A stretch of DNA of 64,000 bases. It comes from Oscillospiraceae bacterium (lineage in GTDB: Bacteria > Bacillota_A > Clostridia > Oscillospirales > WRJC01). The notes beneath the pieces were generated by a model. It did no database searches and was not told the origin of the DNA. It saw only the letters and a list, made by a program, of their open reading frames with translations. This document shows, piece by piece, positions 27,355 through 36,348 of the stretch. Made by a program: the position numbers and the translations under genes. How positions within the stretch are numbered: the first letter of the stretch is position 1; each line of letters begins with the position of its first letter. Location: assembly GCA_009782405.1 (NCBI GenBank), contig WRJC01000001.1, positions 1 through 64,000 of the forward strand, read 5' to 3'.

Positions 27355-29106
27355 TCAGCCGTACGCGACGGTGATGATGCCGTATTTGCCTTCGTATTTG
27401 GCGAATACCGTGTTTTCGTCGATGAACAATATGTGCTCGAACACGAAGGGCAGCAAGGTTTCCCCGTTCCTGTCGATGACCCCCCATTTGCCGCCAAGCT
27501 GCACGGAAACTTTGTCTGCGGGGTCGTTTTCCCCGTAGATGTCGTAGCCGTATATGAAATCGGTGACGAAATCGAGCCCGTAGGCGAAAGCGTATTTGTC
27601 GCCTTGGTAGGCGTTGGCGAGATCGTATGCAATTTCTCCCCAATCGGTTTCCTCGCCTTTTAATTTGCCCGAATCGATTTTGCGGAAAGCGAGCAGGACG
27701 TCCGCCATCCAGGGGTGCAATTCCAGCAGCTCGCTTTTTGTGTGCATCGCGTATTCGTCGCCTCCTTCGGATTCGAAAAGATATCCGTAGAGATTGTTGG
27801 CCTCGTCGTACAGCCAATGCGAAGTCCAAATGCCGTGCCCGCCCCAGCCGCCTTTGGCGATTTCTTTATCGGGCTTGAGTTTCCCCGTTTTTGGATCGAT
27901 CGCGTCGTCTCCCGTCTGGCCGTGGCCGTCGGGGCCGAAAAGATCGCAAGCAGGGCAATAGTATACATATTCATAGCTAAACGCAGGCTCGACCGTCCAC
28001 GAAATCCCTTTGGGCCCGTCGCCCTCTTCGCCTTCGTCGGGCTCGTAAAACTCATATTCGCCATATGACATTTCAAAAATGTAGTCGTCCTGTTTTTGCC
28101 CGTCCAAACTAAAAAGGCTGTCGCCGCTGTTTTTCCGCAGCCACATCGAATGTGCGTACGGATCCGCCAGTTCCACAAAGTATGAGCCTTTGAGCCCGGC
28201 CGTCAGCCCGTCGAGAAAGCTCCGGCTCCCTTCGGTCCAGTCCAGCTCCAAATCGAATGTGAAACTTCCGGCCATATACCCGCTTGGGTCGTCTTCCGCA
28301 AGCACGAGGGCGTAAGAGCCCCTGTAGCCCGCGACCGCCTGTTTTTCCTTGACCCCTATTTCAAACACGGCTTTTTCTTCGTTCTCAAATGTCAAATATC
28401 CATAATATTCGATCCCGTCCGGCGGGTTTTCCAAAAGCGGCGCGGTCCATCCCCCCCAAACTCCGCTGCTCACGATGCCCTGCATCAAATTCAAAACCTC
28501 GGTGTCATATTTTGCGCCGTTTTTGCCGGTGGCGTAAATGGTTTTTTGGCCGTCTTTGTCGTTCTCATACGAAAGGGAGACGATGTCGCCAAGCCAATAC
28601 AACGGATTGGAATAATGTTCTTCGTTCGAATTGTCCATGGCAAGGCTCGCGCGCGATCGTTCCAGGCGGCCGTCCTCCATCAAAAATATGACGGTAGGCT
28701 CCAAATACCATCCATAGTATGCATCTCCCGATATTATGCCTATGCACGCGTCCGCGACCCTTTCATCGTATGTGTTGACCGGGAACGGCCCTTTTTTTGG
28801 CTCCATGTTTTCCCCGTATTCGTCGAACAGATAGGAATATCCGTCAATATAGTCGGCCATGTTGTATGAAGCGTCCCATTTTTCGAGGTCGTACTCGATT
28901 TGCGCCTTGCCGTCTTTTATCGTAATCGTCACAAGGCCGTCTTCGTCCCGGCGCACCTTCGAGCCGCCGACGCTTGGATCGTTCTCGGCGGATTCCGAGG
29001 TTTTTCCCGTTCCCCCGATATTTTCCAGCAGACTGATTTGGCAGGCTGGAAGGTATAGGACGCATACGCATAAAAGCGCAATAATCGCCACGAATCGTTT
29101 TTTCAT
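27355..29106 (-). CDS. WG-repeat-containing lipoprotein
   Basis: The 583-residue protein starts at ATG 29106 after GGGAG. A lipoprotein signal ends in LYLPAC, so Cys22 is probably lipidated. Most of the mature part (about 60-500) is not recognised; it is acidic and rich in Gly, Tyr and Asp. The last ~60 residues hold WG-type repeats: KWGVIDRNGETLLPFVFEHI then KYGIITVAYG. WG repeats are thought to mediate protein contacts. It is a single-gene unit closed by hairpins at its 3' end. Function is unknown. Confidence 0.7.
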   Translation of the reverse strand: MKKRFVAIIALLCVCVLYLPACQISLLENIGGTGKTSESAENDPSVGGSKVRRDEDGLVTITIKDGKAQIEYDLEKWDASYNMADYIDGYSYLFDEYGENMEPKKGPFPVNTYDERVADACIGIISGDAYYGWYLEPTVIFLMEDGRLERSRASLAMDNSNEEHYSNPLYWLGDIVSLSYENDKDGQKTIYATGKNGAKYDTEVLNLMQGIVSSGVWGGWTAPLLENPPDGIEYYGYLTFENEEKAVFEIGVKEKQAVAGYRGSYALVLAEDDPSGYMAGSFTFDLELDWTEGSRSFLDGLTAGLKGSYFVELADPYAHSMWLRKNSGDSLFSLDGQKQDDYIFEMSYGEYEFYEPDEGEEGDGPKGISWTVEPAFSYEYVYYCPACDLFGPDGHGQTGDDAIDPKTGKLKPDKEIAKGGWGGHGIWTSHWLYDEANNLYGYLFESEGGDEYAMHTKSELLELHPWMADVLLAFRKIDSGKLKGEETDWGEIAYDLANAYQGDKYAFAYGLDFVTDFIYGYDIYGENDPADKVSVQLGGKWGVIDRNGETLLPFVFEHILFIDENTVFAKYEGKYGIITVAYG

Positions 29107-29220
29107 CGCTCAAACTCCCGCAATTATTTTATTTTTTATCTATCTTCCCAAAGTACCACAAATATGTTAACCCGGTATGTCGTAAGCTTTACAATTCATA
29201 TGCGATTGATTCCGAACTTC

Positions 29221-29272
29221 AAAAAGAGGTTGAATCCCATTTTGGGATTCAACCTCTTTTTGTCTATTTTTA
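29221..29272. terminator. Very strong 19-base-stem hairpin
   Basis: AAAAAGAGGTTGAATCCCA (29221-29239) pairs perfectly with 29243-29261 around a three-base loop, followed by TGTCTATTTTT. It lies in the 271-base gap between the divergent lipoprotein and ACT genes. It may stop stray transcription in both directions. Confidence 0.85.
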
Positions 29273-29304
29273 CAGTTTGTTTTAAATTTATTCCTTTTTG
29301 TTCC

Positions 29305-29333
29305 TTGCAATTTTCGGTTTTTTGCGGTATAAT
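29305..29333 (+). promoter_or_regulatory. Promoter of the ACT-PFL block
   Basis: TTGCAA (29305-29310) and TATAAT (29328-29333) have a 17-base spacer, about 45 bases before the ACT gene. Confidence 0.8.
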
Positions 29334-29378
29334 GGAAAAAGCGGATAAAATACGGCAAAACAAAAGAAAGGGTACAAA

Positions 29379-29657
29379 ATGCAATCGGCAAAAGCGGTGA
29401 TCACCGTAATCGGGATCGACAAAATCGGCATAATCGCGGGCATAAGCGCAATTTTGGCCGACAACCTCGTCAACATAGAGGATATTTCGCAGACTACGAT
29501 GCAGGGCTATTTCATGATGTCCATGCTCGCCGACATATCGGCCATGAGCGCCCCGTTCGACGAGCTTTCGGAAAAACTGTCGGAAAAAGGCAAGGAGATG
29601 GGGCTCGAAGTGAGGATACAAAAAGACGAAATATTCAAGGCCATGCACTCGGTTTGA
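29379..29657 (+). CDS. ACT-domain protein (UPF0237 type)
   Basis: The 92-residue protein is a single ACT domain, opening [24 protein letters not shown] and continuing with [18 protein letters not shown] domains bind small ligands, often amino acids, to control enzymes. It starts at ATG 29379 behind AAAGAAAGGG. The gene for a PFL-family (UPF0210) protein follows after 40 bases, a pairing conserved in many Firmicutes, so the two probably act together. The ligand is unknown. Confidence 0.9.
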   Translation: MQSAKAVITVIGIDKIGIIAGISAILADNLVNIEDISQTTMQGYFMMSMLADISAMSAPFDELSEKLSEKGKEMGLEVRIQKDEIFKAMHSV

Positions 29658-29697
29658 GCGCCCGGGTCAGTGTGGTCAGGTTGGGGGAAATTTAAAA

Positions 29698-31059
29698 GTG
29701 ATCGGAAAAAACGAAATATTTGAAACGATAAAGATGCTTGGCGAAGAAAAATTGGATGTCAGGACAGTGACCATGGGCATATCGATACTTGACTGCGCCG
29801 ATTCCGACATGGCCGGATCCTGCCGAAAGATATACGGCAAAATCGCGAAAAAAGCGGAAAATCTCGTGGCTGTGGGCGAGCAGATCGAAAAAGAATACGG
29901 CATACCCATAATAAACAAGCGCATCGCCGTCACCCCGATGGCCATAGTGGCCTCAGCCTGCGAAAACTCAGCCGATTTTTCCGCTTTTGCCAAGGCTCTC
30001 GACGATGCGGCCTTGGCGACCGGGGTGAATTTCATCGGCGGGTTTTCCGCCTTGGTCCAAAAGGGGTTCACCGAAGGCAGCAAAAAACTGATAGAGTCGA
30101 TACCCGAAGCCTTGTCTTCGACTTCGCGGGTTTGCTCTTCGGTCAACGTGGCCACCACGAAAGCCGGCATAAACATGGACGCCGTGGCAAAAATGGGCGA
30201 AGCCATAAAAAAAGCCGCGGAGCTCACCGCAGGCCAAGGGGGGATCGCCTGCGCGAAACTCGTGGTTTTCGCCAACGCGCCCGACGACAACCCGTTCATG
30301 GCGGGGGCGTTCCACGGCCTCGGCGAGGCGGAGTGCGTCATAAATGTGGGCGTGAGCGGGCCGGGCGTAGTCAAGCGCGCGCTCGAACGGGTTCGCGGGG
30401 CGGACTTTGGCACAGTGGCCGAAACGATAAAGCGCTCCGCATTCAAAATAACGCGCATGGGCCAGTTCGTGGCCCTGGAAGCTTCGAAGAGGCTTGGCGC
30501 AAGTTTCGGGATCGTGGATCTTTCGCTTGCGCCCACCCCTTCGGTGGGTGACAGCGTGGCGGAGATATTAAAAGAAATGGGTTTGGAGCAGTGCGGGGCG
30601 CACGGTTCGACGGCCGCGCTGGCGCTTTTAAACGACGCGGTGAAAAAAGGCGGGGCGATGGCCTCTTCCTACGTGGGCGGGCTGAGCGGGGCGTTCATCC
30701 CCGTGAGCGAAGATGTGGGGATGGTCGAAGCGGTCAGGGCGGGGGCATTGGATATAAGCAAGCTCGAAGCCATGACCTGCGTCTGCTCGGTGGGGCTCGA
30801 CATGGTGGTAGTGCCCGGAGATACCCCGGCGGATGTGATTTCGGCAATCATCGCCGACGAAGCGGCGATAGGGGTGATAAACAACAAAACCACCGCGACA
30901 AGGATAATACCCGCCCCAAACAAGCGCATAGGGGACATGGTGGAATTCGGCGGGCTGTTGGGCTCCGGGCCGGTCATGGCGGTCAACCCGTTCGGTTGCG
31001 GGCAATTCATAAAGCGCGGCGGGCAAATCCCCGCCCCGATCCACAGCCTGAGAAATTAA
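29698..31059 (+). CDS. PFL-family protein (UPF0210/DUF711)
   Basis: It starts with GTG 29698, preceded by GGGGG. The 453-residue protein matches UPF0210 throughout, with [17 protein letters not shown] near residue 20, [16 protein letters not shown] near 70 and the C-terminal [24 protein letters not shown]. The fold is related to glycyl-radical pyruvate formate-lyase barrels, but no activity is established. It is linked to the ACT gene before it, which may supply ligand control. Confidence 0.9.
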   Translation: MIGKNEIFETIKMLGEEKLDVRTVTMGISILDCADSDMAGSCRKIYGKIAKKAENLVAVGEQIEKEYGIPIINKRIAVTPMAIVASACENSADFSAFAKALDDAALATGVNFIGGFSALVQKGFTEGSKKLIESIPEALSSTSRVCSSVNVATTKAGINMDAVAKMGEAIKKAAELTAGQGGIACAKLVVFANAPDDNPFMAGAFHGLGEAECVINVGVSGPGVVKRALERVRGADFGTVAETIKRSAFKITRMGQFVALEASKRLGASFGIVDLSLAPTPSVGDSVAEILKEMGLEQCGAHGSTAALALLNDAVKKGGAMASSYVGGLSGAFIPVSEDVGMVEAVRAGALDISKLEAMTCVCSVGLDMVVVPGDTPADVISAIIADEAAIGVINNKTTATRIIPAPNKRIGDMVEFGGLLGSGPVMAVNPFGCGQFIKRGGQIPAPIHSLRN

Positions 31060-31086
31060 CGGCAATTTTGAAAGGATAAAAAAATT

Positions 31087-31845
31087 ATGAAAGAGATTTT
31101 TGTGAGCGGCAAAACCCTGCCCGAAGCTTACCACATCGCCTTGAAGGAACTTTTCGAAAAAGGGGAAATAGTCGAATGCCCCGATTACGGCCAGCTGCAA
31201 AAGGAATGCAGCATGACCGTATTCGTGGAAAACCCGACAACCGAGCCCCGGGTCAGCCGGCTGATCATCGGGGGGGCGCATGAAATCATGCAGTACGAAA
31301 TGGAAATATTGGACGGCGTGCTCGATTTCATGGTCGGGGCGGACAAAAACGTCTGGGAATACACATACCACCAAAGGTATGCGCACCAGCTGCCTTTTGT
31401 CATTTCCGAGCTTCGGCGCAATCCCTATTCGCGCAGGGCGATAATGAACATAAGGGACTTCGAGATAGATTCCGCAAACAGCGATCCCGCCTGCATGCAA
31501 TCGATACAATATTTCATACGCGACAAAAAGCTGCACTGCAAGATTTTGTTTAGGAGCAACGACCTCGCCGAGGCTTTTTTCTACAACGCCTTCGCCTTGG
31601 CGCGGCTCCAGGAGAAAGTGGCGCACGAGCTCGGCGTGGAGGTGGGATCATACACCCACCGCTCCAATTCCATGCATTGCTACGAAAAGGATTTCGACCT
31701 GATTGCGGGATATATAAAAGGCATAAACGAACGCCCGTTTGAAAACCTGACCTATGAGTACGACGGATATTTCAAGGAGATGATGGAAGACGAAATCCCG
31801 TCGATAATGAAAATGGTGGAAGAGCAAAGGAGCAAATATTTATGA
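31087..31845 (+). CDS. thyA: Thymidylate synthase-family protein, divergent
   Basis: The 252-residue protein matches the thymidylate synthase core. RRAIMNIRDFE leads into SDPACMQSIQYF, where Cys is the expected nucleophile; FRSND supplies the phosphate-binding Arg/Ser and the Asp; YNAFALARLQ keeps the conserved Asn; and HRSNSMHCYEKD keeps the H-x6-H-x-Y motif. Thymidylate synthases convert dUMP to dTMP with methylene-tetrahydrofolate. It is shorter and more diverged than ThyA of E. coli, and no dihydrofolate reductase is nearby, so hydroxymethylation of another nucleotide is possible. The stop overlaps the next start by ATGA. Confidence 0.75.
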   Translation: MKEIFVSGKTLPEAYHIALKELFEKGEIVECPDYGQLQKECSMTVFVENPTTEPRVSRLIIGGAHEIMQYEMEILDGVLDFMVGADKNVWEYTYHQRYAHQLPFVISELRRNPYSRRAIMNIRDFEIDSANSDPACMQSIQYFIRDKKLHCKILFRSNDLAEAFFYNAFALARLQEKVAHELGVEVGSYTHRSNSMHCYEKDFDLIAGYIKGINERPFENLTYEYDGYFKEMMEDEIPSIMKMVEEQRSKYL

Positions 31846-32834
31846 AGATCGCGGTGGTGGCCGGGGGGCTGAGCCCCGAGCGGGACGTGTCGCTTTCGTC
31901 GGGGGCCAAGATAGCCAATGCGCTCGCCCAAGCGGGATATGAGGTGTGCCTCGTCGATTTGTATACGGGCGTCGAAATCCAAAAGTCGGAAACCGGATAC
32001 AGCTATATTGTGCCCCCATGCGAACCCGATTTGGAAAAGATAAAAAGAGATTCAGGAGGCGGAAATTCGCTCATAGCCAAAAACGCGATGGAGCTGTGCC
32101 AAAAGGCGGATTTGGCGTTTTTGGCGCTCCACGGCGACATCGGCGAAAACGGCAAGCTGCAAGCGGTCTTTGACTCTTTTGGCATTTTGTACACCGGCAC
32201 GAAATACGAAGGCTCGCTTTTAGCCATGGACAAGGATTTGGCAAAAACATTGATGGCGCACAGCCAAATACTCACGCCGGACTGGAAGATGATAGGCAAA
32301 GAAAGCGAAAGCCCCGGCATGGAATTTCCCCTCGTGATAAAACCCTGCGGCTGCGGGTCGAGCGTCGGTGTCTCCATTGTTCAAAACATCGGGGAATATG
32401 CGGCCGCAGTCGGATACGCAAAAAAATACGAGAAAAGGATAATGGCGGAAAAAATGATTGCAGGCCGGGAATTTTCGGTCGGAATCCTCGACGGGGCGGC
32501 GCTTCCCGCAATCGAGATAATCCCAAACGAGGATTTTTACGACTACAGGCACAAGTACCAGCCCGGCATAACAAAAGAGATATGCCCCGCAGACCTGGAC
32601 GGCGGCATCGCGGAAGAGATGCAGGAAAGGGCTCTAAGGGTGCACAAAATACTGCGGCTGGGAAGCTATTCGAGAATCGATTTCATCTTAGGCGAAGACG
32701 GAGGCATATACTGCCTCGAAGCGAACACTCTGCCCGGCATGACCCCGACCAGCCTGCTCCCGCAGGAAGCGGCGGCCGCCGGAATTTCATATGTCGCCTT
32801 GTGCGACAAGATCGCCAAAATGGCGTTGATGTAA
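31842..32834 (+). CDS. ddl: D-alanine--D-alanine ligase
   Basis: This ATP-grasp enzyme joins two D-alanines for peptidoglycan precursors. The 330-residue protein has the N-terminal VVAGGLSPERDVSLSSG, the PCGCGSSVGVS phosphate loop near residue 168, GREFSVGILDG, and the C-terminal metal-binding SRIDFIL..CLEANTLPGMTPTSLLP. It overlaps the preceding gene by four bases and is followed 21 bases later by murI, which makes D-glutamate, so the two form a cell-wall unit. The VanA-type D-lactate variant is not suggested by any visible residue change, but that cannot be fully excluded. Confidence 0.9.
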   Translation: MKIAVVAGGLSPERDVSLSSGAKIANALAQAGYEVCLVDLYTGVEIQKSETGYSYIVPPCEPDLEKIKRDSGGGNSLIAKNAMELCQKADLAFLALHGDIGENGKLQAVFDSFGILYTGTKYEGSLLAMDKDLAKTLMAHSQILTPDWKMIGKESESPGMEFPLVIKPCGCGSSVGVSIVQNIGEYAAAVGYAKKYEKRIMAEKMIAGREFSVGILDGAALPAIEIIPNEDFYDYRHKYQPGITKEICPADLDGGIAEEMQERALRVHKILRLGSYSRIDFILGEDGGIYCLEANTLPGMTPTSLLPQEAAAAGISYVALCDKIAKMALM

Positions 32835-32855
32835 AAGGGGAAAATTGGGACGCAT

Positions 32856-33674
32856 ATGGACGAAAGGGCGATAGGCATTTTCGATTCGGGGCTTGGGGGC
32901 CTCTGCGCGGTGCGCGAGGCGGCGAACATTCTCCCGGGCGAGCACATAGTGTACTTCGGCGACTCCGGCAGGGTGCCCTACGGCAGCCGCTCCTATGAGA
33001 TAATCCAAAAGTACGCGCGCCAGGCCATGGCTTTCCTTGAAAGCAAGCAAGTGAAAATCGCGCTCGTGGCCTGCGGGACGGTTTCGTCCGTGGCGATGGA
33101 GTATTTGAAAGAAACTTTCCCCGAGATACCGATAATCGGGGTGGTCGAGTCGGCTTGCCAAAAAGCGGTAAAAATCGCCGGAGAGACAAAAAACAAAAAA
33201 ATCGGCGTGATAGGCACCGAAGCCACGATAAAAAAAGGCGCGTATGAAAGCTGCATTTCAAAATTGGACGCCGAATGCGAGGTCTACGGCAAAGCCTGCC
33301 CGCTGTTCGTGCCGCTCGTCGAGTGCGGGAACATGGACGGGGACGAAATCACGAAACTCGCCGCCGAGAGATACCTGGGCGAATTCAAGCATTTGAATTT
33401 GTCGTCGCTGGTGCTCGGCTGCACCCACTACCCCTTCATAAAAAAAACCATCGGCGCCATCGCGCAGACGACGCTGATCGACGTGGGGCTCGAAGCGGTG
33501 CGCGCGCTCGCCGGAGAGCTCGAAGCCAGAAAGATGGCCAACACCCCCGGCAAAAAGGCTCCCCCCGAAATATATGTAAGCGACGAAGCTTTGAATTTTT
33601 CCCGCATCGCCTCCAATTTTTTGGGCTTTGACATAGGAGGCGGATTGAACAAGATAGATATAGAAAAATTTTGA
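32856..33674 (+). CDS. murI: Glutamate racemase
   Basis: The enzyme interconverts L- and D-glutamate for peptidoglycan. The 272-residue protein has the opening AIGIFDSGLGGLCAVREA, then YFGDSGRVPYG, and the second catalytic Cys in LGCTHYPF. The first catalytic Cys is in VACGTVSS, where the usual Asn of A-C-N-T is Gly. It is directly downstream of ddl. The single Asn-to-Gly change leaves both cysteines in place, so activity is likely, but substrate handling may differ. Confidence 0.9.
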   Translation: MDERAIGIFDSGLGGLCAVREAANILPGEHIVYFGDSGRVPYGSRSYEIIQKYARQAMAFLESKQVKIALVACGTVSSVAMEYLKETFPEIPIIGVVESACQKAVKIAGETKNKKIGVIGTEATIKKGAYESCISKLDAECEVYGKACPLFVPLVECGNMDGDEITKLAAERYLGEFKHLNLSSLVLGCTHYPFIKKTIGAIAQTTLIDVGLEAVRALAGELEARKMANTPGKKAPPEIYVSDEALNFSRIASNFLGFDIGGGLNKIDIEKF

Positions 33675-33691
33675 AAATTCATAAAAAACGA

Positions 33692-33720
33692 TTGATTATT
33701 TGCAAAAAATCTGATATAAT
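33692..33720 (+). promoter_or_regulatory. Promoter of the DUF1934-like gene
   Basis: TTGATT (33692-33697) and TATAAT (33715-33720) have a 17-base spacer, about 49 bases before the chosen start. Confidence 0.8.
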
Positions 33721-33768
33721 ATACAGATTGCTGCTGTTGGCCAAATTTAATTGAGAGGGTGCGTGAAA

Positions 33769-34773
33769 TTGGGCGGTAAAGCAAAACCGGAAGGGAATAA
33801 ATTCGATTTCAAAATAAAAATAATTCGGACGGACTTGGCCAGCCGCGAATATCTGCGCAGCCTGGGCATCAGCTTCGGCGCTGCCGTGGAACCAGCCATA
33901 TACAATAATTCGAGCTATATATCCAAACTTTGGTTCATCAACAGCTATCCGGGCGGGATCCTCGCCAAGGAAAATATCGAGGATATGCCCGAAAGTTACC
34001 GCAGGTTCGTGAGTTTCGGAAACCAGAGCGAGTTGCAGATGGGCAAAAATATCCGAAAGGAAATGGCGGTTCGCTCGAACCGCGAGCAAATCGGCCAAAA
34101 CCTTTTCTACAGCCGCCCGTCGATTCAAATATCCCCCCCCAAGCAAAAAAGCGAATCCCGCGAAACGGCGGAAAAATACGCCGAAATCGCGGAAAATGCC
34201 GAGGAGCTTGCGAGTTTTGAGAGTTTCAGGGAATTCATCGAGGACGTTCTGTACGGCGAAGGGGATCCGGGAGGCGGCCGCCAAGAGGGCGAAAGCGCCG
34301 GCGACGAATATGACGAATACGAAAATGACGAAGAAATCAGGGACATATTGATGATTAACAACGTCTGCGAAAGCGAAATGTACAAAATGAGCAAAGTGGA
34401 ATACGGTTTTGAGGCCCCGGGCTATATATCCCTGGCAAAAGACGGCCAATTCGAAATAAAATACCGCGAAACCGAAACGGCGGAAACCGATGGGTCCTAT
34501 GTCCGAATTTTGTTCAACGAAAAAAACAGGGGCATCGTGACTTTCCACAAAAAGGACTTTTTCGACGATTGGTTCACCCTCGAAAAAGGCAAAAGGATAT
34601 CGGTCGATCACGGCGGATCCGCTTATGGGGCCACCACCGTTTTCAGCACAAAAAAACTTGCGAACACCATGAGCCTTGAAGGCGGGGAGCTGTGCGCCTC
34701 CTATGCGACGGAAATAAACGGCATTCCCGCAGAAACAGTTTCATATTCCATCAAAGCAACAATTTTGAATTAA
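33769..34773 (+). CDS. Protein with a C-terminal DUF1934-like domain
   Basis: The chosen start is TTG 33769, ten bases after GAGAGG; GTG 33763 or TTG 33751 are alternatives. The protein has about 334 residues. The first ~120 are not recognised, residues of about 125-200 form an acidic low-complexity linker, and the last ~125 resemble DUF1934/YwiB beta-barrels, with ISVDHGGSAYGATTVFSTKKL and GGELCASYATEINGIPAE. DUF1934 proteins are small and of unknown function; a long N-terminal extension is unusual. It lies before an S41 protease gene with a 21-base gap. Confidence 0.55.
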   Translation: MGGKAKPEGNKFDFKIKIIRTDLASREYLRSLGISFGAAVEPAIYNNSSYISKLWFINSYPGGILAKENIEDMPESYRRFVSFGNQSELQMGKNIRKEMAVRSNREQIGQNLFYSRPSIQISPPKQKSESRETAEKYAEIAENAEELASFESFREFIEDVLYGEGDPGGGRQEGESAGDEYDEYENDEEIRDILMINNVCESEMYKMSKVEYGFEAPGYISLAKDGQFEIKYRETETAETDGSYVRILFNEKNRGIVTFHKKDFFDDWFTLEKGKRISVDHGGSAYGATTVFSTKKLANTMSLEGGELCASYATEINGIPAETVSYSIKATILN

Positions 34774-34794
34774 AAAAGGGGAGAGAGTCAAAAA

Positions 34795-36318
34795 ATGGAA
34801 AAAATGAAATTCAAAAATTTCGCGAAGCCGGCAATATGCGCGCTGCTCTGCATTCTGATCGGCTCGCAGTCTTTTGCGCTGGGATACGATGAACCGGGGA
34901 AACCGATCATGGAGATAGAGCCGCGCATAGACGAGCTGCTGGACTTGTACGAAGAGCTTTCGCTTTATAATCTGACCAGGGAAGAAGCGATTGTGGTCAT
35001 GCTCAAAAATTTTCTGATCAACTATCCCGAAATAGCGCCGTATCTCGGCGATGCGCTCCTCACCGCTTTTGACCCTTTCGGCGGATATTACCCCGAAACC
35101 ACCACCGAAGAACTCTTTTCCGGCATCTACTGGGGCTACGGCATAGTGCTCGGCGGAAAGACGGTGATCGACGGCATGAAATACAGCGTTGTAGTGGACA
35201 GGGTTTTCGAGGAATCGCCGGCCGACGAAGCGGGGCTTCGCGGAGGCGATGAAATCGTCGAGATAGGCACGGTAAATGTGGAGGGGTTTGGCTTGAATGC
35301 GGTTTCGCACCTGCTTTCCGCGTGCGAAGACCCGGTCACCATGACGGTGAGGCGCGGCGGCGAAACCTTTACGGCCACACTCATCAGGGCGGCCGTGTTC
35401 ATGCAGTCGGTGTCTTTTTACACCGATGGGGCGAGCAAGACCGCATTGATAAAAATAGACGATTTTTTGGATGAATATATGTGCTACGACATATACGCCA
35501 TTGTGGAATACCTCAGCGAAAACAAATTTGAAAACATCATCTTCGACTTGCGCGGCAATCCCGGCGGCAGCATCATGAACATGCTCGAAACCTTGAATAT
35601 GTTCGTGCCCGGAAAAGGGGTCACCCTGTATTCCGAAGTCGACAAAAACGGCGATATCGATAGCATAGAGTCCTCGGGCCACGGGGTCGCCTTCAAAAAA
35701 ATCTGCATACTCGCAGACGGCGGGACTGCAAGCGCAGCCGAGCTTTTCGCGCTTTCGCTGCGCGATATAACGGGGGCGGTCATAATCGGGCAAAAAACTT
35801 TCGGCAAGGGGATCGGGCAATACTATGAATCGCTTTCAAACGGGGACGTGGCGGCGATCACCGCTTTCGAGGTTTTGTCCTCAAACGGCTCGAGCTACAA
35901 CGGGATAGGGGTCGAACCGGACATAACCATCTCGAATGTGTATTCGATGGTGGAAAAAAAGACTTTTGAGCAGTTGAATTTCGTGAACTGCCGCAACATA
36001 AAGGCCGAAGCGGAAAACAATGCGGTTTTGGCGCTGAACCAAAGGCTCTCGGCTATCGGGTATATCTCGCCGGAAGAAATTTCCGGCAAATGCACGGCCA
36101 AAACGATAACGGCAGTCGAAATTTTCCAGAAATACAACGGGCTGCCTGTGGGAATCGACAAAATCGACTACACTTTCATCGATTACCTTAATTTTTACGC
36201 GGAATATTATTTCGTGGCCTTTTACGAAGAGCGGGACACAGGGCTCGAATGCGCGGAAATCTATCTGCAAAAAGGCGAACAGGCGGCGAGGGAATTCGCA
36301 GAAGAATTCGGCGGCTGA
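34795..36318 (+). CDS. S41-family C-terminal processing protease with PDZ domain
   Basis: The 507-residue protein starts at ATG 34795 after GGGGAGAG. An N-terminal membrane or signal segment (about 10-25) is followed by an N-terminal helical domain. A PDZ domain covers about residues 120-200 (VFEESPADEAGLRGGDEIVEI). The S41 core has DLRGNPGGS near residue 252, the catalytic Ser in GGTASAAEL near 320 and the catalytic Lys in KTFGKG near 343. A C-terminal region like a peptidoglycan-binding domain follows. Such proteases trim exported proteins at the membrane. The substrate is unknown. Confidence 0.9.
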   Translation: MEKMKFKNFAKPAICALLCILIGSQSFALGYDEPGKPIMEIEPRIDELLDLYEELSLYNLTREEAIVVMLKNFLINYPEIAPYLGDALLTAFDPFGGYYPETTTEELFSGIYWGYGIVLGGKTVIDGMKYSVVVDRVFEESPADEAGLRGGDEIVEIGTVNVEGFGLNAVSHLLSACEDPVTMTVRRGGETFTATLIRAAVFMQSVSFYTDGASKTALIKIDDFLDEYMCYDIYAIVEYLSENKFENIIFDLRGNPGGSIMNMLETLNMFVPGKGVTLYSEVDKNGDIDSIESSGHGVAFKKICILADGGTASAAELFALSLRDITGAVIIGQKTFGKGIGQYYESLSNGDVAAITAFEVLSSNGSSYNGIGVEPDITISNVYSMVEKKTFEQLNFVNCRNIKAEAENNAVLALNQRLSAIGYISPEEISGKCTAKTITAVEIFQKYNGLPVGIDKIDYTFIDYLNFYAEYYFVAFYEERDTGLECAEIYLQKGEQAAREFAEEFGG

Positions 36319-36348
36319 AAGCCGATATGTGAGGGGGGAGAGCGAAAA

